Assembly (NCBI GenBank): GCA_014359475.1
Contig: JACIZI010000003.1
Span: 121,184 to 185,183 of the forward strand
Length of the DNA stretch: 64,000 bases
Source: Marinobacter sp.
GTDB taxonomy: Bacteria; Pseudomonadota; Gammaproteobacteria; Pseudomonadales; Oleiphilaceae
Reading direction: 5' to 3'
The notes under the pieces were generated by a model, which saw nothing but the letters and a program-made list of their open reading frames with translations, searched no databases and was not told where the DNA came from. Shown here in pieces: positions 9,147 to 18,463 of the stretch; the stretch's first letter is position 1, and the number at the start of each line of letters is the position of its first letter. The translations under genes were made by a program, and so were the position numbers.

Positions 9147-9937
9147 GCCCGACAATTGGCGAGCGAGCTGTTACTCAGTTTGGCCATTAGCTTTTTCCAG
9201 CCAATGGGCAGCCGCTGCTCCAGTTCCAGCAACCGACCATCCCCGACCTCCACCGGATCCAACATCTGCTTGCTGCCATAGATGACGTAGTTATTGGTTT
9301 TACTCCTGAAAACCAGCACCGAGGCAAATTGCCGGCGGATTTCCCGGAACAGAGTGCCGTTTTCATCGGGCATGCGGTGAAAATTCAGTGCCAGCCAGCC
9401 CCGGTCGGTCAGCGCCCGGCTGCACTGGCGAATGAACTGCCGCTGGGACTGGGCGGGCGACATGCGATTGGCCTGGTAAAGATCCGTCAGAATCAGATCG
9501 TAACGGCCCGCTTCCGACTCTTCCACATAGCATCGCGCATCGCCAAAGAACACATTCAACCGGTCGGAATCCGGCAGCCCGAAGTGGGATCGGGCCACCT
9601 CCACAACCCTGGGGCGCAACTCCACTGCCTGCACCTGAATGTCTGGCAGCAGGCGCATCAGCCCCGACACCAGGACACCACCACCCAGTCCCAACACCAG
9701 AGCGTTTTCCGGAGCAAAATAGGCTGTCGGAAGCAGCATGGCACGGTTGTATTCATGTACCGGCAACCAGGGTCGCTCTCGCTCGACCTTGCTCTGCTCA
9801 AACACCGAATCAAAGGTCATTATCCGGTGTTTGCGGTAATCGATCACCAGAATGTTGCCCAGTTTGTCGCGGACCGCGTGAACTATTTCTCCCTGGCTGG
9901 ACAGGCCGAACATGAACAATCCCCGTTGATAACTCAA
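9137..9937 (-). CDS. spermidine synthase-like methyltransferase fold protein
   Basis: 266 residues. The Rossmann core has ALVLGLGGGVLVSGLM near 80 (motif I), VQAVELRPRVVEVAR (motif II acidic residue), FFGDARCYVEE and YDLILTDLYQ near 155. It resembles SpeE-family proteins without being a clear polyamine synthase, and polyamine-binding residues cannot be confirmed by eye. Translation may start at 9913 (MFGLSSQGE) instead of 9937. It converges on, and overlaps by 10 bases, the Rdx gene. Confidence 0.75.
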   Translation of the reverse strand: MSYQRGLFMFGLSSQGEIVHAVRDKLGNILVIDYRKHRIMTFDSVFEQSKVERERPWLPVHEYNRAMLLPTAYFAPENALVLGLGGGVLVSGLMRLLPDIQVQAVELRPRVVEVARSHFGLPDSDRLNVFFGDARCYVEESEAGRYDLILTDLYQANRMSPAQSQRQFIRQCSRALTDRGWLALNFHRMPDENGTLFREIRRQFASVLVFRSKTNNYVIYGSKQMLDPVEVGDGRLLELEQRLPIGWKKLMAKLSNSSLANCRAQD

Positions 9938-10076
9938 ACCATGAGTTTACCCCAGATCGGTACTGTTCAAGGTCATCGTTACCCAAAACGGTAGCCTGTT
10001 TACTATTTCTTACAGTCTGCCCGCATGTTTATCTTTACACTGGGAAGCCAGTCAATACTCTGATGATCTGGTTGCC

Positions 10077-11351
10077 ATGCCGCTATCCCGAAAAAAATCA
10101 CCGGGCAAACGTCTGTCCCGTCAAACCGGCGAAATGATCCGGCAGGTAGAGATTCCGTCCGATGCCGTGCGCATCGGCATGTATGTCGTGCGCCTGGACC
10201 GGGAATGGACCGAGGTTCCACTGTTGTTCCGGGAGTTCGCGGTCGAAAACGAAGACCAACTCGAAGTCCTGCGCAGCCACTGCTTCTCGGTCACGGTGGA
10301 AATGACCGAGAGTCGCCTGCGGGAGATGGAAAAGCGGAATCGGCACCTGCTTCGAAAACCGCTGGATGAATTCCCGGAAAACGCCAGCCTTGCAGAAGAA
10401 CTGCCGGTCGCCCATGAACACCTGAGCAACGCTCAGAGCTACATCAATGACTTACTCCGCTCAGTGGAACGGGACCACCAACTGCGCCTGGACGGCTTCC
10501 AGGAAGTGGTGAAAAACTGCGTAACCAGCATCATGTCCAACGCCAGCGCCATGTTCTGGCTCACCAAGATCCGCCACGAGGATGCCTATACTGCGGAGCA
10601 CTGTCTGCGAGTGGGCGTTCTGGCCATTACCTTTGGCCGTTTTCTGGACTTCCCGGAGAAAGATCTGCAGACCCTGGGCATGTGCGGCATGCTGCACGAC
10701 GTAGGCAAAATGAAGATCCCCAACGATGTTCTCAACAAGCCAGGTGCCCTGAGCCCGGAAGAGTGGCAGTTGATGCGCCAGCATCCTGAATTGGGTCATC
10801 AACTGCTTCAGGAGCAGGAGGAACTGGACCCCGTCGTACTCGATGCCGCCCTGTCCCACCACGAGAGACTGGACGGTACCGGTTACCCGAATGGCGTTTC
10901 CGGGCTCAACATCAGCCTGTTTGCCCGCTTGATTTCCATCGTCGATGCCTACGATGCCATGACCAGTGACCGCCCCTACATGAAAGGCCGCTCTACTGCA
11001 GAAGCACTGAAGATCCTCTACAAGTGCAGCGGCAACCAGTTCGATGGCCGTCTGGTGGAGGTGTTCATCCGCATGATCGGTATCTACCCTTCCGGCTCGC
11101 TGGTCGAGCTGGATAACGGCGAGATTGCCGTCGTGGTTTCCAGCCGCCCCAACCAAAAACTGCAACCGGTGGTGGAAGTGGTTCGGGATAGAGATGGCAA
11201 CTCCTGTGAGCCCAGGGTGATCGACCTGGCTGAGTCCGCAGCCAATGATAATGGCAGTGCCCGCAAAATCCGCATGGCCCTTCCCGATGGCATCGACGGT
11301 TTTGATCTGGAGAGCTACATCCGCAAACGGGGCGGTCTGGACAGCAAGTGA
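10077..11351 (+). CDS. HD-GYP cyclic di-GMP phosphodiesterase with DUF3391
   Basis: 424 residues. N-terminal DUF3391 (VEIPSDAVRIGMYVVRLDREW near 25-45) precedes an HD-GYP domain at about 170-345: LHDVGKMKIP, HPELGHQLL, LSHHERLDGTGYPNG and DAYDAMTSDRPYMKG. It hydrolyses cyclic di-GMP in the cytosol and so promotes motility over biofilm growth (family knowledge). Metal ligands His and Asp of HD and the GYP signature are present, so it should be active. The Shine-Dalgarno is weak; a later ATG near residue 20 is possible. Confidence 0.92.
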   Translation: MPLSRKKSPGKRLSRQTGEMIRQVEIPSDAVRIGMYVVRLDREWTEVPLLFREFAVENEDQLEVLRSHCFSVTVEMTESRLREMEKRNRHLLRKPLDEFPENASLAEELPVAHEHLSNAQSYINDLLRSVERDHQLRLDGFQEVVKNCVTSIMSNASAMFWLTKIRHEDAYTAEHCLRVGVLAITFGRFLDFPEKDLQTLGMCGMLHDVGKMKIPNDVLNKPGALSPEEWQLMRQHPELGHQLLQEQEELDPVVLDAALSHHERLDGTGYPNGVSGLNISLFARLISIVDAYDAMTSDRPYMKGRSTAEALKILYKCSGNQFDGRLVEVFIRMIGIYPSGSLVELDNGEIAVVVSSRPNQKLQPVVEVVRDRDGNSCEPRVIDLAESAANDNGSARKIRMALPDGIDGFDLESYIRKRGGLDSK

Positions 11352-11436
11352 TAAACGCAGACCAGTTCCGTGTGCCAGTGCGCCACGAGATCTATAATAC
11401 TGTCAGGTCGCACGTCAGGCAGGTTACGGTATAGCG

Positions 11437-12138
11437 ATGTTACCCAGCAAAATCTTCTTCCCGGCACTGATCACCCTTTTCATTATCGGGCCATTGTCTG
11501 CACATGCCGGTTCGGTGAAAAAAATCGTCCATCCTGATGGTACCGTCGAATTCACCAATGTTGGCACCAGCGGGCAAAAGGCACGGGGGTCCAGCAAGGA
11601 TGAAATTGTCTACCGTTATCAGGACCGGGACGGCGTGGTGTCGTATTCCGGTGTGCGTCCTGCCGATGCAGACTACGAGGTCATCCGCTTCCAATGCTAC
11701 GCCTGCGATCCGGACTCCCCGGTGGACTGGCACAACACCCCGCTGTTTGCCAACCGCTTTACCGACATCATCAATGCGGCGGCAAACCGCTTCGACCTGG
11801 ACCCTGCACTGGTCCAGGCTGTCATCCATGCGGAATCTGCGTTCAACCCTGCGGCGGTCTCCCCCAAAGGTGCCCAGGGGCTGATGCAACTGATGCCGGC
11901 TACGGCACGGGAACTCAACGTAGCCAATGCGCTGGATGCCCGGCAGAACATCCTTGGCGGAGCAAACTATCTTGCCAGAATGCTGCAACGCTTCGATGGC
12001 GACACCTCCCTCGCCACCGCCGCATATAACGCCGGGCCTGGCACCGTGGGTCGATACGGCGGCATCCCCCCCTACGCAGAAACCAAAGCTTACGTGAAGC
12101 GAGTGTCTATTCTGCGGGACCGTTACGCCAGCCTGTAA
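11437..12138 (+). CDS. lytic murein transglycosylase with DUF4124
   Basis: 233 residues. Signal peptide to about residue 24 (FFPALITLFIIGPLSAHAG), then a DUF4124-like segment (KIVHPDGTVEFTNV, then YRYQDRDGVVSYSG), then an SLT domain: VIHAESAFNPAAVSPKGA near 130 with the catalytic Glu, GLMQLMPATARELNV, NILGGANYLARMLQRF and AAYNAGPGTVGRYGG. It cleaves peptidoglycan in the periplasm, forming 1,6-anhydro ends. A TATAAT at 11393-11398 could be the -10 element. Confidence 0.92.
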   Translation: MLPSKIFFPALITLFIIGPLSAHAGSVKKIVHPDGTVEFTNVGTSGQKARGSSKDEIVYRYQDRDGVVSYSGVRPADADYEVIRFQCYACDPDSPVDWHNTPLFANRFTDIINAAANRFDLDPALVQAVIHAESAFNPAAVSPKGAQGLMQLMPATARELNVANALDARQNILGGANYLARMLQRFDGDTSLATAAYNAGPGTVGRYGGIPPYAETKAYVKRVSILRDRYASL

Positions 12139-12140
12139 GC

Positions 12141-12179
12141 GCACCATCCTGGGGCAAAGCCAGCTGCACATTGGTGCAG
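12141..12179 (+). promoter_or_regulatory. NtrC-like binding sites
   Basis: GCACC-ATCCT-GGGGC at 12141-12155 matches the NtrC half-site pattern GCACC-N5-GGTGC with one mismatch. A second inverted repeat, CTGCAC at 12164-12169 and GTGCAG at 12174-12179, has the right half-sites but a shorter spacer. They lie 75-115 bases upstream of the sigma-54-like promoter, the usual enhancer distance. Confidence 0.45.
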
Positions 12180-12252
12180 TAAAACAGGACAGACACCAAC
12201 ATCCACCCACCGGAAACCGGATCCGCCCCGGCACAAAGCCATTTCTGCCATA

Positions 12253-12270
12253 CCGGCACGGCATCTGCAT
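12253..12270 (+). promoter_or_regulatory. sigma-54-type promoter for the nitrite transporter gene
   Basis: CCGGCACGGCATCTGCAT carries the -24 GG (12255-12256) and -12 GC (12267-12268) exactly 12 bases apart and keeps GGCACG and TGCA of the consensus. Initiation would be near 12280, giving a leader of about 155 bases. Confidence 0.55.
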
Positions 12271-12281
12271 AGGCTTGAACA

Positions 12282-12354
12282 GCCTGGCCGTTTCCAGGCC
12301 CCAAACCATTCCCGGACAAAGGCGTCCACCGTTCCCAGGCTTGGGGATGCCTTT
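12282..12354 (+). promoter_or_regulatory. structured leader, possible nitrate-responsive attenuator
   Basis: Two hairpins follow the predicted start of transcription. The first has stem GCCTGG/CCAGGC and a 6-base loop (12282-12299). The second pairs AAAGGCGTCC (12318-12327) with GGATGCCTTT (12345-12354) with one G-U pair. The arrangement, and the sequence GGACAAAGGCGTCC, resemble leaders read by NasT/NasR-type ANTAR antiterminators in nitrate assimilation operons. There is no T-run after the second stem, and the first loop lacks the usual A and G positions, so this is a hypothesis. Confidence 0.35.
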
Positions 12355-12436
12355 GCGGTAGTGCCTCATGCAAGGCCGTCCCAGGCCAGCCAGGAACGGG
12401 TGTCAAACAACCGACTCCGTAATCGAGGTACTCACA

Positions 12437-13276
12437 ATGTCCTATCTGGCTCCCTCTGAATTCGTCACCAAAATGGTGGATGGCGGCGAATCCAAAATCC
12501 ACATGTCCACCCGCGACACCCTGATCCGCGCTTACATGGCCGGTGCCATTCTGGCCCTGGCCGCTGTGTTTGCCATCACCGTAGCGGTACAGACCGGCAG
12601 CTTCCTGCTGGGTGCGGTGCTGTTCCCGGTGGGTTTTATCATGCTGTACCTGATGGGTTTCGACCTTCTGACCGGGGTTTTCATGCTCACCCCGCTGGCC
12701 CTAATCGACCGCCGCCCCGGGGTTACGCCTTCCGGCATTCTCCGGAACTGGGGACTGGTCTTTCTGGGTAATTTTGCCGGTGCCCTCACCGTGGCCCTCA
12801 TCATGGCGTTTGTTTTCACCTACGGCTTCAAGGCTGATGCCGGAGCCGTTGCCAGCAAGGCCGCCAGCATTGGCGAAGCCCGCACCGTCGGTTACGCCGA
12901 ATATGGCCTGACCGGATGGCTGACGATTTTCCTGCGGGGCATGCTCTGCAACTGGATGGTGTCCATGGGCGTGGTAGGTGCCATGATCTCCACCACAGTG
13001 AGCGGCAAGGCCATCGCTATGTGGATGCCGATCATGCTGTTCTTCTACATGGGCTTTGAACACTCCGTGGTGAACATGTTCCTGTTCCCTTTCGGCATCA
13101 TCGTCGGTGGTCAGTTCTCGGTCATGGACTATCTGCTCTGGAACGAGATTCCCACAGTGCTGGGCAATCTGGTGGGCGGCCTGGCCTTTACCGGCCTTAC
13201 GTTATACACCACTCATATCCGTACGGCCCCCAAGCGCCCAACTGCCCGGGGTCGCAGTGAGCGTGTGACGGCATAA
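12437..13276 (+). CDS. formate/nitrite transporter family protein
   Basis: 279 residues, a pentameric FNT channel of the FocA/NirC family in the inner membrane. Hydrophobic segments are regularly spaced. Family blocks visible are YLMGFDLLTGVFMLTPLA near 75, RNWGLVFLGNFAGAL near 105, LCNWMVSMGV near 170, MGFEHSVVNMFLFPFG near 205 and NLVGG near 245. Start at 12437 is set by GAGG 8 bases upstream. The NtrC-like sites and sigma-54-like promoter upstream favour nitrite over formate. Only 5 bases separate it from the kinase/phosphatase gene. Confidence 0.9.
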   Translation: MSYLAPSEFVTKMVDGGESKIHMSTRDTLIRAYMAGAILALAAVFAITVAVQTGSFLLGAVLFPVGFIMLYLMGFDLLTGVFMLTPLALIDRRPGVTPSGILRNWGLVFLGNFAGALTVALIMAFVFTYGFKADAGAVASKAASIGEARTVGYAEYGLTGWLTIFLRGMLCNWMVSMGVVGAMISTTVSGKAIAMWMPIMLFFYMGFEHSVVNMFLFPFGIIVGGQFSVMDYLLWNEIPTVLGNLVGGLAFTGLTLYTTHIRTAPKRPTARGRSERVTA

Positions 13277-13281
13277 CCCCT

Positions 13282-15033
13282 ATGACCGACGAGTTGCTCC
13301 CGGGGCGGCCAGCTAGCGGCCGCCTGCAGGTGACCACAGGTGCTTCTTCGGACCGGGGTCAGAAGCCGGTCAACCAGGACTTCCATGGAGGGCTTGTTCC
13401 CCGCGGCCACACGCTGACTATGAAAGGAACGGCCTTTGCCATTGCGGACGGCATCGGCTCCAGCGATGTCAGCCAGGAAGCCAGCGAAACCGCTGTTAAA
13501 AGCTTTCTGGCAGACTATTACTGCACACCGGATGCCTGGTCCGTGCGCCATTCCGGAGAACGGGTCATCTCTGCCATCAATTCATGGCTGTGGGATCAGA
13601 CGCGAAAAAGCCCCTACCGTGACTCTCCGGACCGCGGCTATGCATGTACCTTCAGTGCCGTGGTAATGAAAGGCAACATCGCCCACCTGTTCCACATCGG
13701 CGATACCCGCATCTACCGCCTCCGGGACCGGGCCGCTGAACAACTGACCCATGACCATACCCTCTGGGTTTCCCGGCACGAGCAGTATCTGAGCCGGGTG
13801 CTCGGGGTCGAAGCAACCATCGAAATTGACTACCGGGCAACAGACCTGCGCCCGGGCGATACCTTTATCCTGAGCAGTGACGGCATTCATGATCACCTCG
13901 AAACAACGGCGATCATTCAGGCACTTGAGGACCCCGCCATACCACTCGAACAGGTCGCCCGCCGCATTATCGAAATGGCGCTGGAGAACGGCAGCGACGA
14001 CAACCTGACCATCCAGATCATCCACATCGATGAACTGCCCGAACCCGGATCAGAGGCGCACCGAAGCCCTGCAGGAAACCTGCCACCACCACCGATTCCG
14101 GAGGCAGGCGACACGCTGGACGGCTATACCATTCTCAGAGAACTCCATGCCAGCAGCCGCAGCCATGTATTCCTGGCCCGTGCCCCAGATTCCGGGGAAG
14201 CGGTCGTTCTCAAGATTCCCTCCCTCGACCTGCGGGAGGAGCCCGGATATCTGGAACGTCTGATAACGGAGGAATGGATCGCCCGCCGGGTAACCAGCAA
14301 CCATATCGTATCCGCCGCAGGGTCCCCGAAGGCGCGCAGCTATCTTTACACTGTCACCGGATATATCGAGGGACAGACCCTTGCGCAATGGATGAACGAC
14401 AATCCCTCGCCGTCGCTGGAAGCAGTCCGGAACCTGACCGAACAGATGGCCAGAGGGCTCCAGGCCCTGCACCGCATGGACATACTCCATCAGGACTTAC
14501 GGCCGGAGAATGTCATCATCGACCAGAACGGCACGGCAAAGCTGATCGATTTCGGAGCTGCCAGAGTCGCCGGCATTGCCGAAACCCAACTGCCCCATGC
14601 AGACACACCAATGCCCGGAACAGCTCTCTATATGGCCCCGGAATACTTCCTGGGGGAATCGGGTTCCGCTGCATCAGACCTCTACTCACTGGCGGTGATC
14701 ACCTACCACATGCTGTCCGGGCGATTCCCGTATGGCACCAACGTTGCCAAAGCCCGCACCATCGCCGCCCAGCGCAGGCTTCGCTACCAGACGGTTATGG
14801 ACCCGCAACGGGATGTCCCGGCGTGGATTGACCACACCCTACGCCGGGCTCTGCAAACCGATCCCGACAAACGGTATCCTGCTCTCAGCGAGTTCATCCA
14901 TGACCTGCGCCATCCCAATCCTGCTTACCTCAACCGGGAGCGGCCACCACTGCTGGAGCGTAACCCGGTGCTGTTCTGGCAAGGTGTCTCAGGGATTCTG
15001 GCCATAACCCTGATGTATGTCCTACTTCGGTGA
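13282..15033 (+). CDS. bifunctional PP2C phosphatase / Ser-Thr protein kinase
   Basis: 583 residues with opposing activities in one chain. PP2C domain at about 15-253: SDRGQKPVNQD, AIADGIGSSD, FHIGDTRIYRL, LSSDGIHD and SDDNLTI hold the metal-binding Asp residues. Kinase domain at about 275-540: VVLKIP (Lys), ILHQDLRPENVII (HRD loop as HQD, catalytic Asp kept), LIDFGAAR (DFG) and GTALYMAPE. The glycine-rich loop is degenerate (HASSRSH). One C-terminal transmembrane helix (about 565-583) would anchor it. The family member PA1782 of Pseudomonas aeruginosa sits beside nitrate/nitrite assimilation genes, in line with the transporter upstream here; a role in controlling that transporter is inference. 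Confidence 0.92.
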   Translation: MTDELLPGRPASGRLQVTTGASSDRGQKPVNQDFHGGLVPRGHTLTMKGTAFAIADGIGSSDVSQEASETAVKSFLADYYCTPDAWSVRHSGERVISAINSWLWDQTRKSPYRDSPDRGYACTFSAVVMKGNIAHLFHIGDTRIYRLRDRAAEQLTHDHTLWVSRHEQYLSRVLGVEATIEIDYRATDLRPGDTFILSSDGIHDHLETTAIIQALEDPAIPLEQVARRIIEMALENGSDDNLTIQIIHIDELPEPGSEAHRSPAGNLPPPPIPEAGDTLDGYTILRELHASSRSHVFLARAPDSGEAVVLKIPSLDLREEPGYLERLITEEWIARRVTSNHIVSAAGSPKARSYLYTVTGYIEGQTLAQWMNDNPSPSLEAVRNLTEQMARGLQALHRMDILHQDLRPENVIIDQNGTAKLIDFGAARVAGIAETQLPHADTPMPGTALYMAPEYFLGESGSAASDLYSLAVITYHMLSGRFPYGTNVAKARTIAAQRRLRYQTVMDPQRDVPAWIDHTLRRALQTDPDKRYPALSEFIHDLRHPNPAYLNRERPPLLERNPVLFWQGVSGILAITLMYVLLR

Positions 15034-15035
15034 AG

Positions 15036-15539
15036 TCACACGACCCGGTTCTTGTCGGCAATCTGATTACGCATGGCCAGCCGGGCTTCCCGGCGGATGC
15101 CCGCATCGGCATGGCGGCGTTCCTGCTCGCCGGTTTCCGGCAATACGTCCGGCACTTGAGTCGGCTTGCCATCCTCATCCAGGGCGACGAAGGTGAAATA
15201 GGCCGAAAGAATATGGCGCACTTCCCCGGTGTAACTGTTCTCCGCCTCGACCCGGGCTCCAATTTCCATGGACGAACCCCAGTTGCGGTTCAGGGAGAGG
15301 TTGAAAAGCAGGGTGTCATTGCCTTTAGCCGGTGCCCGGAAATGGATGGAGTCAACCGCAGCTGTAACACATACACTCGCCGAATGGCGCTCGGCAACCA
15401 CCAGCGCCAGCCGGTCACACTTGGCCATGATCATGCCCCCGAATACCGTGTTCTGGGCGTTCATGTCGTTGGGGAACACCTTGTAAACATGCTTGTCGAT
15501 GGCCGAGGCTGCGACCGGTTTCGGGGTATTGGCGGGCAT
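15036..15539 (-). CDS. acyl-CoA thioesterase, hotdog fold (YciA-like)
   Basis: 167 residues. The hotdog helix region DMNAQNTVFGGMIMAKCDRLA near 24-45 carries the Asn/Asp-Thr-Gly-Gly pattern of acyl-CoA hydrolases. VDSIHFRAPAKGND and SGAYFTFVALDEDGKP-type blocks follow (here LSAYFTFVALDEDGK). It releases CoA from short- or medium-chain acyl-CoA. The C-terminal tail is charged and rich in Arg. Convergent with the kinase gene, 2 bases apart. Confidence 0.88.
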   Translation of the reverse strand: MPANTPKPVAASAIDKHVYKVFPNDMNAQNTVFGGMIMAKCDRLALVVAERHSASVCVTAAVDSIHFRAPAKGNDTLLFNLSLNRNWGSSMEIGARVEAENSYTGEVRHILSAYFTFVALDEDGKPTQVPDVLPETGEQERRHADAGIRREARLAMRNQIADKNRVV

Positions 15540-15577
15540 AACGGGTCTGGCTCCTTGTCAGATAGCGGACTGGGCGG

Positions 15578-16423
15578 TTAACGGCTCAGGAATTCCCAAT
15601 GGTACCGCAGATGATCCTCAATGAATGAGGCAATGAAGAAGTAGGAATGGTCATAACCTGCCTGGCGACGCAGGGTTAACGGAATGCCGTGCTCCTCACA
15701 GACCTGCTCCAGCGCCTCCGGCTTCAGCTGACCGTCGGCAAGGAAGTTGTCACCCTCTCCCTGATCCACCAGCAGTTCTGGCACCTTCCCGCCGCCACGG
15801 ATCAGCTCGCAGCTGTCCCACTTTACCCATTCCAGCCGATCCTCTCCAAGGTAACCGCTGAATGCCTTGCGGCCCCAGTCACACTCCGAGGGATGACAGA
15901 TGGGCGCAAAGGCAGACACAGAAGCATAGCGCCCCGGGTTTTTCAGAGCACAGATCATGGCACCATGCCCACCCATGGAATGCCCGCTGATGGACTGCCG
16001 CTGACTGACCGGTAGATGCTCAGACACCAGTTCTGGCAACTCACGCACCACATAGTCGTACATCCGATAGCTGCGGGACCAGGGCTCCCTGGCGGCATTC
16101 AGATAAAAACCTGCCCCGGAACCAAAGTCATAGCTGTCATGCTCGCCGGGATAATCGGTACCCCGCGGGCTGGTATCCGGGCAGATAATCGTCATGCCCA
16201 GCTCTGCCGCCACCCGGTGTGCCCCGGCCTTCTGCATGAAATTCTCATCCGTACAGGTCAGTCCCGATAACCACCAGAGCGCCGGCACCGGACCCTGCTC
16301 CGCTGCCGGGGGCAGGTAGACTGCAAACACCATTTCGCAGCCCAGTACCTCCGACTGGTGCCGGAAGCGTTTGTGCCAGCCGCCGAAGCTGCGGTTGGCA
16401 CCGATTTCGGACAGTTCACTCAT
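15578..16423 (-). CDS. fghA: S-formylglutathione hydrolase
   Basis: 281 residues, esterase D type alpha/beta hydrolase converting S-formylglutathione to formate and glutathione. LSGLTCTDENFMQKAG near 52, CPDTSPRG, the nucleophile elbow SGHSMGGHGA near 147 and the catalytic His in GYDHSYFF near 262 are present. It lies 15 bases downstream of adhC, so the two form a formaldehyde oxidation operon. Confidence 0.95.
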   Translation of the reverse strand: MSELSEIGANRSFGGWHKRFRHQSEVLGCEMVFAVYLPPAAEQGPVPALWWLSGLTCTDENFMQKAGAHRVAAELGMTIICPDTSPRGTDYPGEHDSYDFGSGAGFYLNAAREPWSRSYRMYDYVVRELPELVSEHLPVSQRQSISGHSMGGHGAMICALKNPGRYASVSAFAPICHPSECDWGRKAFSGYLGEDRLEWVKWDSCELIRGGGKVPELLVDQGEGDNFLADGQLKPEALEQVCEEHGIPLTLRRQAGYDHSYFFIASFIEDHLRYHWEFLSR

Positions 16424-16438
16424 GCTTATGGCTCCCGA

Positions 16439-17641
<1,203 letters not shown>

Positions 17642-17664
17642 TCAGGCGCTTCGGTGCCTGATCG

Positions 17665-18231
17665 TCAGGCCCGCCCCAGGAATCGGCGTTCCTCCACGTT
17701 AATCTTGATAACGTCACCGGTGGAAATGTGCTCCGGCACCTGAATCACCAGCCCTGTGGTCAGCCGGGCCGGTTTGGTTCGGGCAGTAGCTGATCCACCC
17801 TTGACGGAGGGATCGGTTTCCTCGATCTGCAAATCCACCGTAGGCGGCAGGGCCAGGGCCACCGGGCTGTCGCTCACCAGCACCACCATAACACCCTGAG
17901 TGTCCTCGTTGATGAACAGCAGCTCATCTTCGATGGCTTCCCGGTTGAGCATGTACTGGGTATAGTCTTCCGTGTCCATGAACACATACTCTTCACCGTC
18001 CGCGTAAGAAAAACTGACCGGACGACGCACCAGATCCGCCAGATTCAGCATGTCGGAATCCTTGAAGGTCTGGTCAATCTTGTTGTTGGTCACCACATCG
18101 TACATACGCATGCGATAAAGACTGCCGCCGGCGCGGCCCTGGGGTACCGAGCGCTCGATGTCCTTGACGAAATAGACACGACCTTCGTATTCAACAGCGG
18201 AGTTTTTCTTGATTTCACTGGCTTTTGGCAT
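17665..18231 (-). CDS. efpL: elongation factor P-like protein EfpL (YeiP)
   Basis: 188 residues in three beta-barrel domains as in EF-P. The tip loop between the first strands reads [10 protein letters not shown], with Arg33 where EF-P has its modified lysine; this arginine is the mark of the EfpL/YeiP branch, which relieves ribosome stalling without the lysine modification (family knowledge). The C-terminal [20 protein letters not shown] is the EF-P signature region. Upstream of adhC on the same strand but with a 116-base gap. Confidence 0.93.
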   Translation of the reverse strand: MPKASEIKKNSAVEYEGRVYFVKDIERSVPQGRAGGSLYRMRMYDVVTNNKIDQTFKDSDMLNLADLVRRPVSFSYADGEEYVFMDTEDYTQYMLNREAIEDELLFINEDTQGVMVVLVSDSPVALALPPTVDLQIEETDPSVKGGSATARTKPARLTTGLVIQVPEHISTGDVIKINVEERRFLGRA

Positions 18232-18463
18232 GGATCAGGATTCCTGAAAGCAGATTATCCGAAGCAGCGCAGGCTGCAGGTCTCAGACCTTGTAGTTTAC
18301 GGGATCCGTAGATTCACGCCATCTCCAGTTCACCGCCCAGGCAATCGATTCATGTAAATTCCGCGTAAAAGTCACTTGCAGAACCTGCGAAGCATTGGCC
18401 GCAGGCTGATTACGATACGATGCTTCAGTATACTCACCGGCACACTACCGGACGTTATTCCCT

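Noticed and set aside
12107-12502. 131-codon minus-strand frame across the nitrite transporter leader
   Set aside because: Composition is not protein-like, it overlaps the promoter and leader elements, and no start signal is seen.
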